From the NCBI GenBank assembly GCA_003116995.1, contig BDSL01000035.1, positions 1 to 64,000 of the forward strand: a DNA stretch of 64,000 bases. The letters run 5' to 3'. Positions 11,087 through 23,699 of this stretch are shown one piece after another. How positions within the stretch are numbered: the first letter of the stretch is position 1; every line of letters starts with the position of its first letter. The translations under genes were made by a program, and so were the position numbers. The notes under the pieces are model-generated. The model did no database searches, was not told the origin of the DNA, and saw nothing but the letters and a program-made list of their open reading frames with translations. Origin of the DNA: Yamagishiella unicocca (Eukaryota > Chlorophyta > Chlorophyceae > Chlamydomonadales > Volvocaceae).

Positions 11087-14000
11087 TCACATGCTGCCCC
11101 CGCCGCCGACCGCGAAAGGCCCGAAGTCCTGGTCACCGCCCATACCCCCCGCGCTGCCGGCCCCCCCCAGCCCCCCCGACAGCGCGCCCACCCCCGCCGA
11201 CGTGCCCAGCTCGTATTTAGATCTCTCGCGGGCTGTCACCTTGGACAGGTAGGCTCGGTCCTGAGCCACCTGCGGGGGGGGGTGTCGAGGAAGACCCGTG
11301 GATGCCAGAAAAAACCGTTTAGAACAGACGTTTTCAAATGCATGCTGGGGGGGGGGCGGGTTGCGAACCAGTGAACCGAGGAAGGGAAAACCCGGTAGGC
11401 CGAGGAAGGGGTAGCACTCCCAAGCCATGTGGCGCAGTGATCGCCATTGCCCCCCACACATACCCTTCACCGCTCCCTCCCCGTCCTCCCGCCCCCCCAA
11501 CATGTCGTGTGACCGGGTCGTTACACCCCCCCCCTCCCCACGCCGTTTCCTCGTCTCTTCGTTTCCTCGTCTCTCCAAGCCCCGACCCACGGGTTTCTCC
11601 CTCCCCTCCCCCCGCAACCCCCCTTCCCCCGCCCACCATCTCGTGCGCCTGCTGCAGCCGCCTCCCCAGGTCCAGCACCTGTCGCATCCGCTCATCCAGC
11701 GCCGCCACACCAGCCGCGCTGTCCCAGCCGCCGCCGCCGCCGCCGGGCCCCCCAGCGGCCGAGGCCGAGGAGGACGCCGCAGCACCCGTGGTCGCCCGCG
11801 TCTCATCCGCGAAGCGAACCATCCCCGTGCGCCCGTCGATCTTGGCGTGAATCTGACCGGCGGCAACCATCCTGAGGGACCAGGGTTGTACGGCGATGGT
11901 TGTACGGCGAGGATGGTAGGGCGAAGGTGGTATGGCGAGGGTGGTACGGTGGCAGCGGCAACGCGGGGTCGGTGGAGATGCGCTAGCCGTGTAGCGAGGT
12001 ATGGGGTGGCGGGTGTGGTTCGGGTGAGAGGTTCCGTGCGACATGCGGAGGCGGGTGTCGCTAGCGCTGCTGCAGGAGGGGCAGGAATCCACCCCCGCAC
12101 TGCCGTACCCGCCTTCCGTGCCCCAGCCTCGGCCGCTCCTTCCTCCCGCCCCCCCTCCGCCCCCCCCTGGTCCCCCTGCCCCACCTGATGATCCTCGCCT
12201 CCGCCTCCTCCGCCCCCGCCAGCCCCGTGTTGGCCGCTATGTCCGCCAGGCTGAGGGTGAGGAAGGTCTGCGTGAGACGCTGGATGGACCGCACCGCCAG
12301 GGAGGACACCACCTGGCGCACCAGGCCCAGGTTGTTGTCCTGAGGGGAGGGGGGGGGGAGCAGGGGCAGGGGGGGGAGAAGACCCGGTCGCAAGAGATAG
12401 GAAATGGGGGCAGAAACTCCCCCCAGGGCCGGGGCGGGGAGGGGGGAGACGGCGCTGTTACCCGTAATCGGGTTGCGGGCGGAGGAGCGACCAAGGAAAG
12501 CACCTTGAGACTGCCAGGTGGCAGCCGAATTGTGAGCGACTAATATTATGAGGTACACAGAAGGGTGTTGGGACAGCCACCCACAAACACCGCGAGGAGT
12601 TGCGGAGGGAGTGACGGAAGACGACGCACGACGCCTGCAGCACTACTTGATCCGTGTACGTGCCTATCTAGCTATCTAGCTGTCTAGCTACCGAGCTAGC
12701 AGCATTCTTGGCAATGATCAGGGCCACCGCCGCGTGCGTGCCTTCGGATATGTAGGTAGGTAGGGCAGCCGAGTTGTGAGGTACACAGAAGGGTGTTGGG
12801 AGAACGTTGCAGCCGAGATGCGGGGAGGAGGGGCGCAGGCACGGCCTCGGGAGGCTTAGTCCCTCCCAGTCCCCCCTCCTTTCGGTATCTTCTCGCCTCT
12901 ACGACCCGCACTCGCCAAACGTCAAACTCCGACCGCTCGCTGCGCCTCCGCCACCGCCCCCCCGACCTCCTCCCCCCCCCTGGACCCCCCGCCCCCCTCC
13001 CCTCCATGGATCCACCGCCCCTCCCGAACCCCTCCATGTCCTAAACGGTTTTCCTCGCATTCAGGGGTCTTCCTCGCAATCCCCCTCCCTGGACCCACCG
13101 CCGTGAACACCGCCGTGTGCTGGTCCGCTACCCGCCGCAGCCGCTCAGGGTTCCTGGACGCGTACGCCGCGGCCAGCTCATTGTACGGCCGGGCCTCGTT
13201 TTCAGCCACGTGCCGTACACACTGGGAAGTGAACTTTGGTAGCGGGAGCAACAGGCCTGCGCCCGGGGGTCGGGTGGGGTGGGGTGGGGCCAGCAACGGG
13301 TTATGGGTTAGCAAATGCGTTCCCGGGGGGCCCAGCTGCCCGTTCCGGGGAAGGCAAGGGCAGGCTCGCAGGCCAAGCTCCCGACCCGCGGGTCATCGGG
13401 TCTCTCGCACTGGATGCGTGTGCTTGGCTGTCCCATCTGTGACAAGTATACTGCACTCATGCGCTGGGCCCCGGCTTGACCTCGATGCCTCATCACCGCA
13501 CGGCCGCTGTACGGACACCGCATCCACCAGCATCACACCGCACGGCCGCTGTACTGCACGCTGCTCGCGCACTTATACCACATCTCCGCGTTTATCCTCA
13601 TTTCTTTTGCTAACAATGCATTACTAAACAACACTTCCGTAGCAGCGGCGCGTTCACGTGTGTCCCTGCCTTTTCATCCGCCCCGCATGTCTCCTTCGCT
13701 CTTCAACTTAACGCTAACGTTCTGCTGCTTCGCCTGGTCCTTCTTCCTCTCCTTCCCAGGTCAGTTTCCTCGCATTTGGCATGGGCTGGGATTCCTGTGC
13801 CGGGCACTCTGTCTGTAACTGGCATTGCACGCGAAGTTGTTACCTATACCCCTGCCTTGCGCACTAGGATAGGTCACTAGGTACTTAGGCTCAGTAGTTG
13901 TAGGAGCTTCGCGCCACGCCTACGCCGCAGCAGCGCGGCGTCGGTTGTTAGGGTCGTTACTGGAGCTCAGCCGCCCGCCACCGTCCTTTTGGCTATCGGA

Positions 14001-14152
14001 GCGCTGCGCGGACGCCGTCTACATAATCGGAATTCTGGCTTCTCGTGGACACACTCTGGGCTTCTTTCGGTAACTATTGACGCCTCGCCTTGCCTCCGGA
14101 TTCCTTGGTCTCTTCGCGCTCAGTCTCCTTCGCGGCTCAGCGCAGCATGTAT

Positions 14153-14203
<51 letters not shown>

Positions 14204-17200
14204 GCCTCACCTGCGTGCACCAGGCACACCAGCACGTACTTCTTGTACGCCGCCACCACGATGGCATTACCCGCCATGGCGGGGGCGGTCACCGCCTGCA
14301 GCAGCAGCTCCAGGGCGCGAGGGTGCTGCTTGCGACCTGGGGGGGGGGGGGGAACTCGTGGGAGGCGGTGGGTTTCGAGGAAGACCCCGTGTCTAGGGCT
14401 GAAGAGGGCGTGATAATACCTGCACGCAGCAGGGGGCGCAGGCAGCTGGACACCCGAGGCGGCTGAGTATGCGCTGGTGTGGAGGGGAGCGGCAGCAGGA
14501 GGCGGCAGCTGGGCCGCCAGCTGGCGTCATGCTGTGGGGTGGAGCAACAGCTGGCGTCATGCTGTGGGATGGAGCGGGAGGACGGCCCCGCGGGTAGGCC
14601 CCGGCCTCATGCCGAGCCGGGTGCACCGCCGCCGCAGTTCCCTGATCGACCTAACCCGCAGCCGCAACCACCGCTGCAAGCCGCTGCCGCCGCTGCAAGC
14701 CGCATCAACACGGACGGGTCGGGGGGACCGGCAACGAGACCCCGAGCCCCGCATCAGCCCAGAGTCCCCTCCTCAGCCGCTAGCTCTGCTTCTGCTTGTG
14801 CTGCTTGCGCTGCTGGTACTGCTGGTGCAGCTTGTGCTCCGGTCTCAGCCGCCTGCCTGCACGCCGTCGTTGCCGCCAGCCGCTCCCCGCTGCAGCGACG
14901 ACACCCGACACCTCGCCATTGCGCCCACTCGCCCTCGCAGCCGGTGCCCTGTCCTCGCCCTCCCTCCCACTCGTCTGCCAACCCATCCGTCGTTGCGCAC
15001 CGCCCCGTCTCGCCTTTGACCCCTCGCCGGGCCAGCACTGCTCACCCCCAGACCTCGCCGCGCTGGGCCGCTATTACGACCACCATTCACTCCTTCCAAT
15101 CAGCTTCTCCGCCAGCCGCCTTTCCTTCGTTTACTACCTTCGTCGCTTTCATACCACCTTTCCTCCTCGACTACGTTGCCTTATCACCTTACACCACGAT
15201 TCAGCAGCGCCTCCGCTCCATCTACTCGCCCTCCCATCTCTTCTGGACCACCATCTTCAACGCCCTTGCGTCGGCCGTGGATTCGCGGATCATCCTTTTA
15301 CCCACCTCCCGTGCCGCAAAGCTCTTCCCCCTTCCTCTCCCGATTTGTCATTTCCGTGTAGACCTACGGTTCCCTCTTCCCGCACCCCCTCTCCCGCACC
15401 CCTCTCCCGCCCCCTTCCGGCCCCCTCTCCCGCCCCCCCTCTCCCGCTCCCCTACCCCCGGCCCTGCCGCTGCCCCTCACCTATGCACAACATGCCTCCG
15501 TAGTAGCAGTAGAGGAATAGGTCCGTGGGAGTGCAGCCGGTCAGCTGCGGCGACACGTCGTAGATGTCCTGGGACAGCACGGAGGAGGCGGCATTGTAGC
15601 ACCGGGACAGCAGGCAGCTGGGGGGGAAGGGGGGGAAGAAACCCGGGTACACGACATAGGGCGGGGAGAGGGAGGGGTTCGGGAGACAGGTCAGGAGGGG
15701 AGTGGCAAAAAACCCGGTAACGCGACATGGACGGGATAGCTGGCGCATAGGGGGCAGGGAGGCGGTGGTGGCGGCCAGAGCTCATACCCCATACTCTCGG
15801 GGGCTGTACGGCGCCCCGGTTCCCTGCCTGGAGCTCAGCCGCCCGTTCCTCCCAACCAGGGCCCTATCCGCAGTGCTATAACTGACACGCCCCACGCCGA
15901 CCCGAATGTAGGACCGCGGGCAAAGGGTGGCCACCCAGCACCCCTCCCGACCCCCCGCCGCATGGCAGCTCGTGCCGTATCCTCCCCTCCCGCCCCCCCT
16001 ACCCCCCCTGTAGGTCACGATAGGACTGCGCGGACTGCAGGTCAACCCAGCCCCCCAGCTCCGGGTTCCCCCGCTCCTTGTTCAGCCATCTCGCCTTCCA
16101 TCCCCTCCCCTCCCCATGCTTCCACGTCCTCGCCGCACACCCTTCCAGCCTTGCTCTCGCCTTCCCTCCACCACCCTCCCTCCGTCCCTCGCCCCTCCAC
16201 CGCGCCTGCTCCCCCTTTCCCTCGCCTTCCCCTCTCTCCCCTCCCCCCGGCCCGCGCCTCACAGCTGGAAGAAGTCCGCGTGCAGCGGCGTGAGCACCTC
16301 CGGCCCCGGCTGCAGCGCCCTCAGCGCCGCCTGCAGCGGCAGGATGCCCCGCCGCGGGTGGTGGGCGGCCAGCACGTGCTCCTTGTACTTCCGGGCCACG
16401 ACCACGACTGGAGAGAGAGGGGGCGGCGGCAAAGGGAGCATACAAGGAAAACCCGTGGTTCGGCACTGACTAGGAAAAGGGCGGCAGAAGGGGGCAAGCA
16501 CAGGCAGCGAGCATGGGGAGCGAGGATGGAGAGCCGGCGTAGGGGGCGAAGCGAGCAGGGTATGGGCACGGGGGGGGACATGAACTAGGGTTAATGGGCA
16601 CGGCCGGGGCAGACGGGCCGAGTCCGGGTGGGCAAGGGTAGGACAATGGCGGGACTCCAGGGGGGCCATATGACGCTGGGGCCTGCATGGATAGCCGCCC
16701 GCCCGGTCCACCGCCCTAATGCTCCGGGGCCCTGGGCCCAAAGGGTGGGGCTCCAGGGGGGGGGTTACTACAGACGACCCACCCTCCCAGTTTTTGCTTC
16801 TGCACAAGGGTCGACGCTCGGGCTTCCTCTCAACCCTCGGGGGGGAGAGGGGGCCGCGGCTGGGCAGGGATGCCCCCATATGCCATGTCCCCCGGACTGC
16901 ACTGGTGTGGGTTCCTCCCGGCCCCAGGCTACCGAGCTTTCCGGTGGGTGTGGCCACTCACAGATCTCCGGAGCCTGCTGGATTTGCCCAGCGTCGCAGA
17001 CCATGAAGAAGCGCGAGGCGTTGTCGATGTATGGCACATCAGGCGCTGGCAAGTTGCCTTTTCCGAGGTGGTGGCTGCGCACGGTAGATCATGGAACGTA
17101 GCCGATGAGCCAGAGCTATCAGCAAATGCACGGGAAAGGAACTATATGGCCCACGCCGCTGTCGGAGTGCGCCAGATCTGCTCATTACTCACAGGAAATA

Positions 17201-17365
17201 AGCAAACCCAAGGGAATGCTGTGCCGGATCTAAAGCTTGCAGCGCCGCTGATATGTGCTGGTAGTTCTGCGTAAAGACCGCCTCAGACGTCTTGAGCGTG
17301 GTGAGCAGCTGGCTCAAGTCATTTGGATTGGACAGCGCCACGACTTGCGCTACCAGACCCTCCAT
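11087..17365 (-). CDS. CSN3: COP9 signalosome subunit 3 (nine exons, 474 aa)
   Basis: CSN3 is a PCI-domain subunit of the COP9 signalosome, which removes NEDD8/RUB from cullin ubiquitin ligases. Exons: 17193-17365, 16962-17074, 16263-16407, 15481-15617, 14211-14336, 13099-13256, 12185-12339, 11637-11871, 11087-11269. Their lengths sum to 1425 nt and all phases join. Diagnostic segments: ALDPAQHSLGFAYFL (exon 1), LTPLHADFFQL joined to LCLLSRCY (exons 3-4), TDLFLYCYYGGMLCIG (4), AIVVAAYKKYVLVCL (5), the PCI/winged helix from LPKFTSQCV through DNNLGLVRQVVSSLA and GQIHAKIDGRTGMVRF (6-8), and a plant-like tail with YLSKVTARERSKYEL (9). Residues about 345-380 are an Ala/Ser/Gly-rich insert not usual in the family, and the extreme C-terminus is Gly-rich. 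The start is the only ATG fitting the conserved N-terminus. Confidence 0.93.
11270..11636 (-). repeat. CSN3 intron 8 with inverted motifs at both ends
   Basis: Near the acceptor lies GAGGAAGACCCGTGG (plus strand 11287-11301); near the donor lies its near-reverse-complement CCACGGGTTTCTCC (11587-11600). A longer block, 11284-11343, is repeated at 20466-20528 in RUS intron 5. See the introner finding. Confidence 0.75.
12340..13098 (-). repeat. CSN3 intron 6 with inverted motifs at both ends
   Basis: The acceptor side holds GAGAAGACCCGGTCG (12376-12390). The donor side holds AAACGGTTTTCCTCG (13043-13057) and GGGGTCTTCCTCG (13064-13076), in inverse orientation. Confidence 0.7.
14156..14204. repeat. 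(CA)n microsatellite in CSN3 intron 5
   Basis: Roughly 24 CA dinucleotides with two CG interruptions near the right end, immediately next to the splice donor after exon 5 (donor base at 14210). Confidence 0.95.
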
Positions 17366-17693
17366 TATCTAATCCTAACACTAGCGACGATGCACGGGTG
17401 CCAGCACCAGGTTACAGTGCTCGGTGTTACGTTGGGCAGGATGTTACGTCAATCACGCGGGCAGATGCAAGGACGTAGAATGCATGATCTATTCAAAAAA
17501 CGTGCTCGTGGATTATGCAGTCCAATTGTGGAGTGGCCAATGAGCAATGACCCACCCAGTGAACGTGCCATGGAGCGCATATGGCCGCAATGCAGTGCTC
17601 GTATACAGCAATTAGCAGCAACGAAACAGATAAATTGCATTGAATACTTCTGCTTGCTGATGCCGCGACTGTAATGCTTGGCCCCAACTTCCA
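17366..17693. promoter_or_regulatory. Divergent CSN3/RUS promoter region, 328 bp
   Basis: The start codons of CSN3 (minus) and the RUS gene (plus) face away from each other across this gap, which must hold both 5' UTRs and core promoters. It is clearly less GC-rich than the flanking exons. No canonical TATA box was identified. Confidence 0.7.
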
Positions 17694-20600
17694 ATGTCGA
17701 AACCAGACCAGGCAACCGGCCCTTTGCTGCGCGAATACCATCGGGGCCACCTCGTTACGACCGCTATTCCACTTGCTGAGGCACAGGATGCGGCAGCGGC
17801 CCGTGGCGGTGGCCGGGGCGCTGCTGGCAGCGCGCGCTCCCTCGTCTCAGGGACCTTATCGGTGCTCCGCGCAGCGTTCCTGCCCGAGGGCTTCCCTGAG
17901 TCGGTGTCGCCCGACTACCTGAGTGAGATTCCTGTTGCAGGGAGGGGGGGATCGTGTTTGTATGTGGGTATGGAGCAGGGGTGTTGCAGCCACGAGCAGG
18001 GCGCTGTGGCGACGGTACAAGGCAGGGTACCATGTGTGGTTTTAGACGATCGCGATTTGCGACCCGAAGACAAAAACAACGATCACACGAGCTGCAATGT
18101 TGTTGCACCCAGGCTCGGCTCAGACCGTACTGATGACGCTCCCTTCGGATCCGCGACTCGCATCTCCAACTGTTTCCAACCGCCTCCCCCTCCAACCGCC
18201 CCAACCGCCTCCAGGCTTCCAGGCGTGGGACACCCTCCAGGCCCTGTCGTCTTACGTAAGGGGCATGCTGACCAGCCAGGCGATACTGCGAGGGGTGGGC
18301 GTGGGGCAGCAGGTGAGGTGGCGCGGAGAGTCCAGGCGCGGTGAGTCCAGGGAGGGACAGTCCAGGGAGGGACAGTCCAGGGAGGGAGAGTCCAGGGGGG
18401 GAGGCGACGAGGGAGGGCGGAAGGGTGCAGAGACTAGTGGGCGGAGCATGGCCTGACGGGTTGACGGGGAGGAGGGTAGTGGTGCGTGTATTGCATTCCT
18501 GAAGGGAGGTGGGAGGCGTCCTGCCTTCCCATGGCCTCTTCGGCGTCCTTTCCCTTCCCATGGCCTCTTCGGCGTCCTTTCCCTTCCCACGCCCACGCAC
18601 CCAGCTCCCACGCCCCTCCCGTCGCCCCTCCTGTTCCCCCCCTCTTCCCCCTCCCCCCCCAACAGCCTTAACAGTTTTATGACTAATACATCCCCACACT
18701 TTCGCAACCCATTCGCTCCTCCGCGCGTCCAGCCGTACTACCTCGCGCCGTACCCCGTCGGCCATATCCAGCGGACCGACCGTCAACTCCTCTTTCACCG
18801 CGCCGCCTCAGACTCTTCGTTGTTTTGGCCCCTGTACCTCCGCTAAACTGTCTCCCGTCTGTCCTAACACTTCTCGCCATTACCCCTCACGCATGCTTCG
18901 CGATGACGGACGTCGCTACCTGCCTTCCGCTCTGGCCAGGTGGGTCCTCCGGCCGCGTTAGGCATTTAGACTTTGTATGTCTTGTCCATTTTGTTTTGCC
19001 GCTGTGCGCGTGCGTTTGCGACCCTTGCTGTTACCGCGGTTTCCCAAACGGCACGGCATCGCTGCTGGCATCTCACGCCGCTACGGTAACAACGGTCGGT
19101 ATCCGGGCAGGGCGCCGGGCTGCACCGCCACTCGCCTCGCCGCGCCCAATGCACGTCACCGCGCTTTTGCTTATTCTTTTTCTATTTCTTTTCTTTTACA
19201 CAGCTCCGACAGGCCGCCTCCACAGGTTTGCCGGTAGTCAGTTCCAGTGCTCCAGCATGCGCCCACAAATTTGGTGTCCGACGACCATGCGCCAACTATC
19301 CTGTCCCGTTGCGTAAACCGGTTTTTATACACCCCCCCCGCAGGCCAGCACCCCGCTCGCCGCCGTTTTTACCTTCTTCGTACGCGACCTGGCGGGCATG
19401 CTGGGTGGCATCTTGTTCGCATATCTGGAGGTGAGGCTGCTGGGGGCGCGGACGGAGGCGGGGGAGGAGTCCATCCACCAACGGACCCTGCTCGCCAGAC
19501 CTGGCATTTCAGGGTTTTCGGTCTTCGGGAGCGAGGTGCATCATCCACTCTACCATGTGCAATACTCCGTATTGCTCGGTGCGCCCCTGTGCATGGAGTT
19601 ATGCGGCCTCGCAAACGGTGCTAGCCTCCTCCCTAGAGCCCAAGCTCGCCGCCTCGCAGCTCCTCCAGCCTCCTCCCTGAAGCCCAAGCTCGCCGCCCCG
19701 CAGCTCCTCCAGCCTCCTCCCTGGAGCCCAGCTCCCCGCCTGGGGGGACTAGGAGGCGGAAAAACCCGCTGCTGCTTTCCCCCGCAGCGCCCCCCGCCTC
19801 CCCGGTCTCACAGCCCTCCCTCCCCTGCCCTGCCGCCCGCGCAGGGATCCAGCTTTGACTCGTGCGCCAAACAGTGGCGGTTGTTTGCGGACATCACCAA
19901 TGACTTGGGTGGGTGGCGCGGGCAGAGGAACGAGGGGCGTTGGTTTGGCGGTTGAGGCACGGCAGTAATGCTGTAGCTGCGCCCGAGGAGGCGCTATGAT
20001 GGAAGCCAGCCCTACTGGAGGCGGGGGCCTGGGGCCGGAGGCTTGGTTGGGGCAGATAAACCACTCGAGGCATCAAACCCACAAAAACCCACAGGACCCC
20101 GGGTCCCGCCGAACCCCCCTTGCAGTTCTCTCACTATCACAAAAAACGTCCATCATATACCCGTCCCCGTCGCAGTTCTCCACGCAGGCAACTTCAAATG
20201 GGTGCATCAAACACTTCCTAACCGATTCACTTCTCGGTGCCGCCCTTCGGGTTTCCTCCCGTACCCTCCGTCACAGCGTCCATGCACCCTCAATACGCAA
20301 GCTATTATACCTGTTTTTGAGTAACCGGTTCTTTTATGTAACCCCTCTCCCCTCAAAACGCCATCGCTCCAGGGATGACACTGGAGCTAGCCTCCCCGCT
20401 CTTCCCCCGCGCCATGTTTCTGCCGGTAGCTTGCCTGGGCAGCATCGCCCGGAGCGTCACAGGTGGGTTTCGAGAGAGACCCGTGGATGCCAGAAAAAAC
20501 CGTTTAAAACAGACGTTTTGAGATGCATGTCACAGGTGGGTGGGCGGGTGGGTGCTGGTGGGTGGACAGCAAACCGGGGGCAACCAGACGTGCGAAAACG

Positions 20601-23302
20601 ACCGTCATCTACTAGGCGGATGAGTTGAGAGGAAGACCCGTGGGTCGACGCAAGGAGGAGGGGAAAAGGGTTTTCGATGGTATGGGGGGCAGCGAGGTGA
20701 GGGTCACCTGGATGACGGGAAGCGCAGGGCTCGCGAAACTGACGCAGCAACCAACAACGGAACCGCAAGCGTAACCGCAACCGTAACCGCAGGTGTGGCC
20801 GGCGGCGCCACTCGGGCGGCGCTGACGACGCACTTCGCGCGGCAGGGCAACGCTGCTGACGTGTCCGCCAAGGAGCAGTCGCAGGCAGGGTCGGGACCGG
20901 GATGCCCCGCAGGGTGGTGGTACGGCAGCACACGTACGGCGGTGACGTGCACTGCGGAGAGAGTGCATGGCGAGGCGGGATGTGGCGGGCGTCTCCGGAA
21001 GCGCGGTCCTTCGCCCGCTGTCTGAGGGTCAGGGGGGGGGGGGGGGGTACAATAAAAGAACCGGTAACTCTACTGGGGGAGGGGGGGACTGGGGGAGGGG
21101 GGCACTGGGGGAGGGGGGAGCGCCAGCCCTTGCTCCGCCCCCTCAATATACTCCTGCCTGCTGCCTGCTGCCTGCTGCCTGCTGCCTGCTGCCTGCTGCC
21201 TGCTGCCGCAATCCAACCCTGTTCGTACACGGGTTTTCCTCGCACCCCCCCCCGCGCCCCACAGCCGAACCGGCACGTGCGCAGCCGGGTCCGGCTCGTG
21301 CCTCAGCCTCCCCCCCTTCCGCCCCCTGCCCCAGCCCCGGCCCCAATCCCCCCACCCCCCGCTCCCCGGGCCTCACTCCCCCCCGTCGGCTGCCCGCAGG
21401 AGACCGCCACCACCATCATCGGCATGGTGGCGGGCATGGCGGTGACCCGGCTGCTGGCGGCAGGGGGCGACCCCGGCGAGGGGAGCGAGCTGTCAGCCTC
21501 AGCCTCAGCCGCACGCGCCGCGCTGGCTGCCTGGGTTGTGTTCGCCTCGTTGACCTTAGTGCACGTGTGGGCCAACGTGAGGGCCATGCGGGTGCTGGTG
21601 CTGGCGTCCATCAACCAGCCCAGGCTGGAGCTGCTGGTGGACAGGTGGGGTTGGCGGGCGACCCGTGTACACGACAGCGGAGGAAGTAAGGGCGGCGGGA
21701 GGTGTTTAGGGGGGAGGGCAGGGGGGCCGGCCGGGCAGGGCGAAGCGGGGTGGGGGAGAGGGGTCGAGGGGGTAATGGCGGGTTTCGTGTGCGTTTCGAG
21801 GACGCGACCGACTGCCGAGCGTGTCCTACCGCTCAGTGCAGCTGCACACCTCAGTAGATCCCCCATCGATCCCGCATCGATCCCCCAACGCCCAACACCG
21901 TACCCTGACAACCCCCACCCCGCCTGTGGCTCCACCTTCCCCCCCCCACTGGCCCCAGCTACCTGCGGAACGACAGCTTGCTGACGCCCGCGGAGGTTTC
22001 GGAGCGGGAGGATCTCACGCCGCCGCCCTTCCGCCGCCTGATCGACCTGGCCAGCGGTGAGTGGCCTGGCGACCCGCGGGTCGGGAACCGCGGGGGGGGG
22101 GGGACATTGACCAAGCACGGGCGCCGGGTTGCGGCACGCTTGCTCTTGGGCAGGCCCACTGCAGGGGCGGTTTGGAGGCCAGGGGCGGTTAGGAGGCCAG
22201 GGGCGGTTAGGAGGCCAGGGGCGGGCGCCTGCTGTTGTGACGGCGCCGGGTTGCGATGCGGGCCGCAGGGCATCACGAGCTGGCTGCCCCACTCCTCACG
22301 TTCATAGAGGCGGCTGGTGCGCCTCAGTCAGCCCCAGGCGCCGACGTCATTGCGTTAAGTCAACTTGACTTGGATCGCTCGCTCGCTGTCACGCCGTCCT
22401 GTGGTGGTCACGTGCAGGAGCCATGTGGCGCCGCGCAGTGCACCTTCACTACGGCAGCCGCCTCACGACCCTGCTGCCGCCCCCCGGACAGGGGCGGGCG
22501 GGCGAGCAGCAGCAGGTGGGGCCAGGCTAGGGATGCCAACAAGGGGTTGTCACGAAGGGAATGAGAAAGGGGTTCGGCGGGAATCGCTGCCCCCAAAACC
22601 AGCTTGACTCCCCTTCCTCCTCCTCCTCCTCCCCCTCTAATCCGTGCCTCCTGCGCTCCCCTCCTCCCCATACCAACGGATTTCCTCTCTCCAACCCCCC
22701 GGTTGTATTCTGTTCCCCCCCGGGTTATTTTTGTCCCCCACCCCTCAATACACACACAGGCTGCCTCCCTGGAGCAGCTCCTGGTGCGCCAGGGCCGCCG
22801 CCGCTACCTGCTCCTCACGACAGCACCCGCCTCTGCCTCTGCCTCTGCCTCAGCCCGGACCTCCGCCTCCCCCTCCTCCTCCCCCTTCCCCTCCGGGCCG
22901 CCCCCCGCTCCCTACCACGTGCACCTCGTACTCCACTGCGCCGCCACCACGACCGACCAGCTGCGAGGGTTCGTGCACTCGCACTGCCTGGCGCGACAGC
23001 TGGCAGCCAGGAAGCAGCAGGGGCAGGGGGGACTGCAGGGGGGCCGGCAGAAGGAGGAAGCGGCGGGCGGCAGGGACGGCGCCGCGGCGGCGGCGGCGGG
23101 GGCCTTGGATTCGGCGGCGGCGGAGCGAGCGGCGGATGAGTGGATGGCGGCGCGGTACGACACGTTTGTTTCGGAGCTGCGCGCGGCGGGGTGGCACACG
23201 GATAGGGTGGCGCTACCGCGGCCGGTGTGGACGGCGGAGTGGGGGCTGGGGGGTGGGGGGGCAGCGGGGGGTGCGGGGGCGGGGAGGCTGCACACGGATT
23301 GA
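17694..23302 (+). CDS. RUS (root UV-B sensitive)/DUF647 family protein (ten exons, 547 aa)
   Basis: RUS proteins are conserved eukaryotic DUF647 membrane-associated proteins, linked in plants to UV-B responses, vitamin B6 and early seedling growth. Exons: 17694-17922, 18215-18312, 19344-19430, 19845-19908, 20373-20462, 20793-20884, 21400-21644, 21959-22056, 22418-22515, 22760-23302; total 1644 nt, all phases consistent. Hallmarks in order: FLPEGFPESVSPDYL, then SFQAWDTLQALSSYVRGML, FFVRDLAGMLGGILFAYL, ITNDLGMTLELASPLFP, and GGATRAALTTHFARQGNAAD followed by VSAKEQSQET. Hydrophobic segments at about 110-190 and 225-285 fit membrane association. The C-terminal exon carries low-complexity Ser/Pro and Gly/Ala inserts and ends near AGWHTDRVALPRPVWTAEW, the family's C-terminal signature. 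Exon 9 is the least certain. The sixth intron has a GC donor. Which RUS paralogue it is cannot be told. Confidence 0.9.
18336..18405 (+). repeat. 15-bp minisatellite in RUS intron 2
   Basis: About four tandem copies of GTCCAGGGAGGGACA with small changes, just after the exon 2 donor. Confidence 0.85.
19085..19335 (+). repeat. Dispersed ~250-bp repeat, copy in RUS intron 2
   Basis: Shares an ordered series of blocks with 61687-61960: GGTCGGTATCCGGGC, GGGCTGCACCGCC, CCGCGCTTTTGCTTATTC, a CTCCACA.GTTTGCC block, GTGTCCGAC, ATGCGCCAA.TATCCTGTCC and CGTAAA..GGTTTT. It ends 8 bp before the exon 3 acceptor. A diverged piece lies at 57488-57565. No source element identified. Confidence 0.75.
20463..20792 (+). 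repeat. RUS intron 5 with the intron-end motif at its donor
   Basis: The intron opens GTGGGTTTCGAGAGAGACCC and goes on GTGGATGCCAGAAAAAACCG, matching 11284-11343 in CSN3 intron 8 over about 60 bp. A second GAGGAAGACCCGTGG word lies at 20629-20643. Confidence 0.75.
21146..21207 (+). repeat. 7-bp tandem repeat in RUS intron 6
   Basis: About eight perfect copies of CCTGCTG. Confidence 0.92.
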
Positions 23303-23699
23303 CTCCGGGGCCGGGGACAGGGGGGAGGGGGGAGGGGGCATTGTGGGAGGCTGGCGAGGCAGGCGTGGGGCTGTGTTGTGGAAGGGGGGGGGAGCGGGGT
23401 TTCGGCGGGCCCTATGGTTGGGGGAGTTGAGGGCTACGCGTGCTACTTATTGGCAGTGGGTTCCAAGCCGTGCAGTACACGCCATGCAGTATGGGTGGCC
23501 ACCAGGTTGGCCTTAGGGGAGCACGCCGCTTGTGGTGCCGGCGTTTCTTGTGATATTATCTCCTGGTCATAGGCTGTACATTCGTATTTGATTATTGGTC
23601 GTACACGCATGCTAGCTAGTGTTGCGCATGTGTCAGTAAGCCGTCCTTACCATTAGATGCAGCTGCTGGCCCGCGGGTCGGCTTTGCGGTTGGCGCAAC
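23303..23699 (+). other. Probable 3' UTR of the RUS gene
   Basis: G-rich near the stop and then closer to average composition, between the RUS stop codon and a candidate TGTAA signal. The minus strand shows nothing convincing here. Confidence 0.4.

Noticed and set aside
10656..11252. 198-aa plus-strand ORF
   Set aside because: It overlaps the CSN3 terminal exon antisense and is Pro/Ser-rich by composition only.
14479..15720. 413-aa plus-strand ORF and other long ORFs across CSN3 and RUS introns
   Set aside because: Low-complexity Pro/Ala/Arg frames with no splice or family support, lying antisense over verified CSN3 exon 4 and introns.
22269..22515. Longer alternative RUS exon 9 starting at 22269
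   Set aside because: It can be phased, but its frame is unlike RUS proteins; the shorter exon 22418-22515 reads WRRAVHLHYGSRLTTLL and fits the family better.
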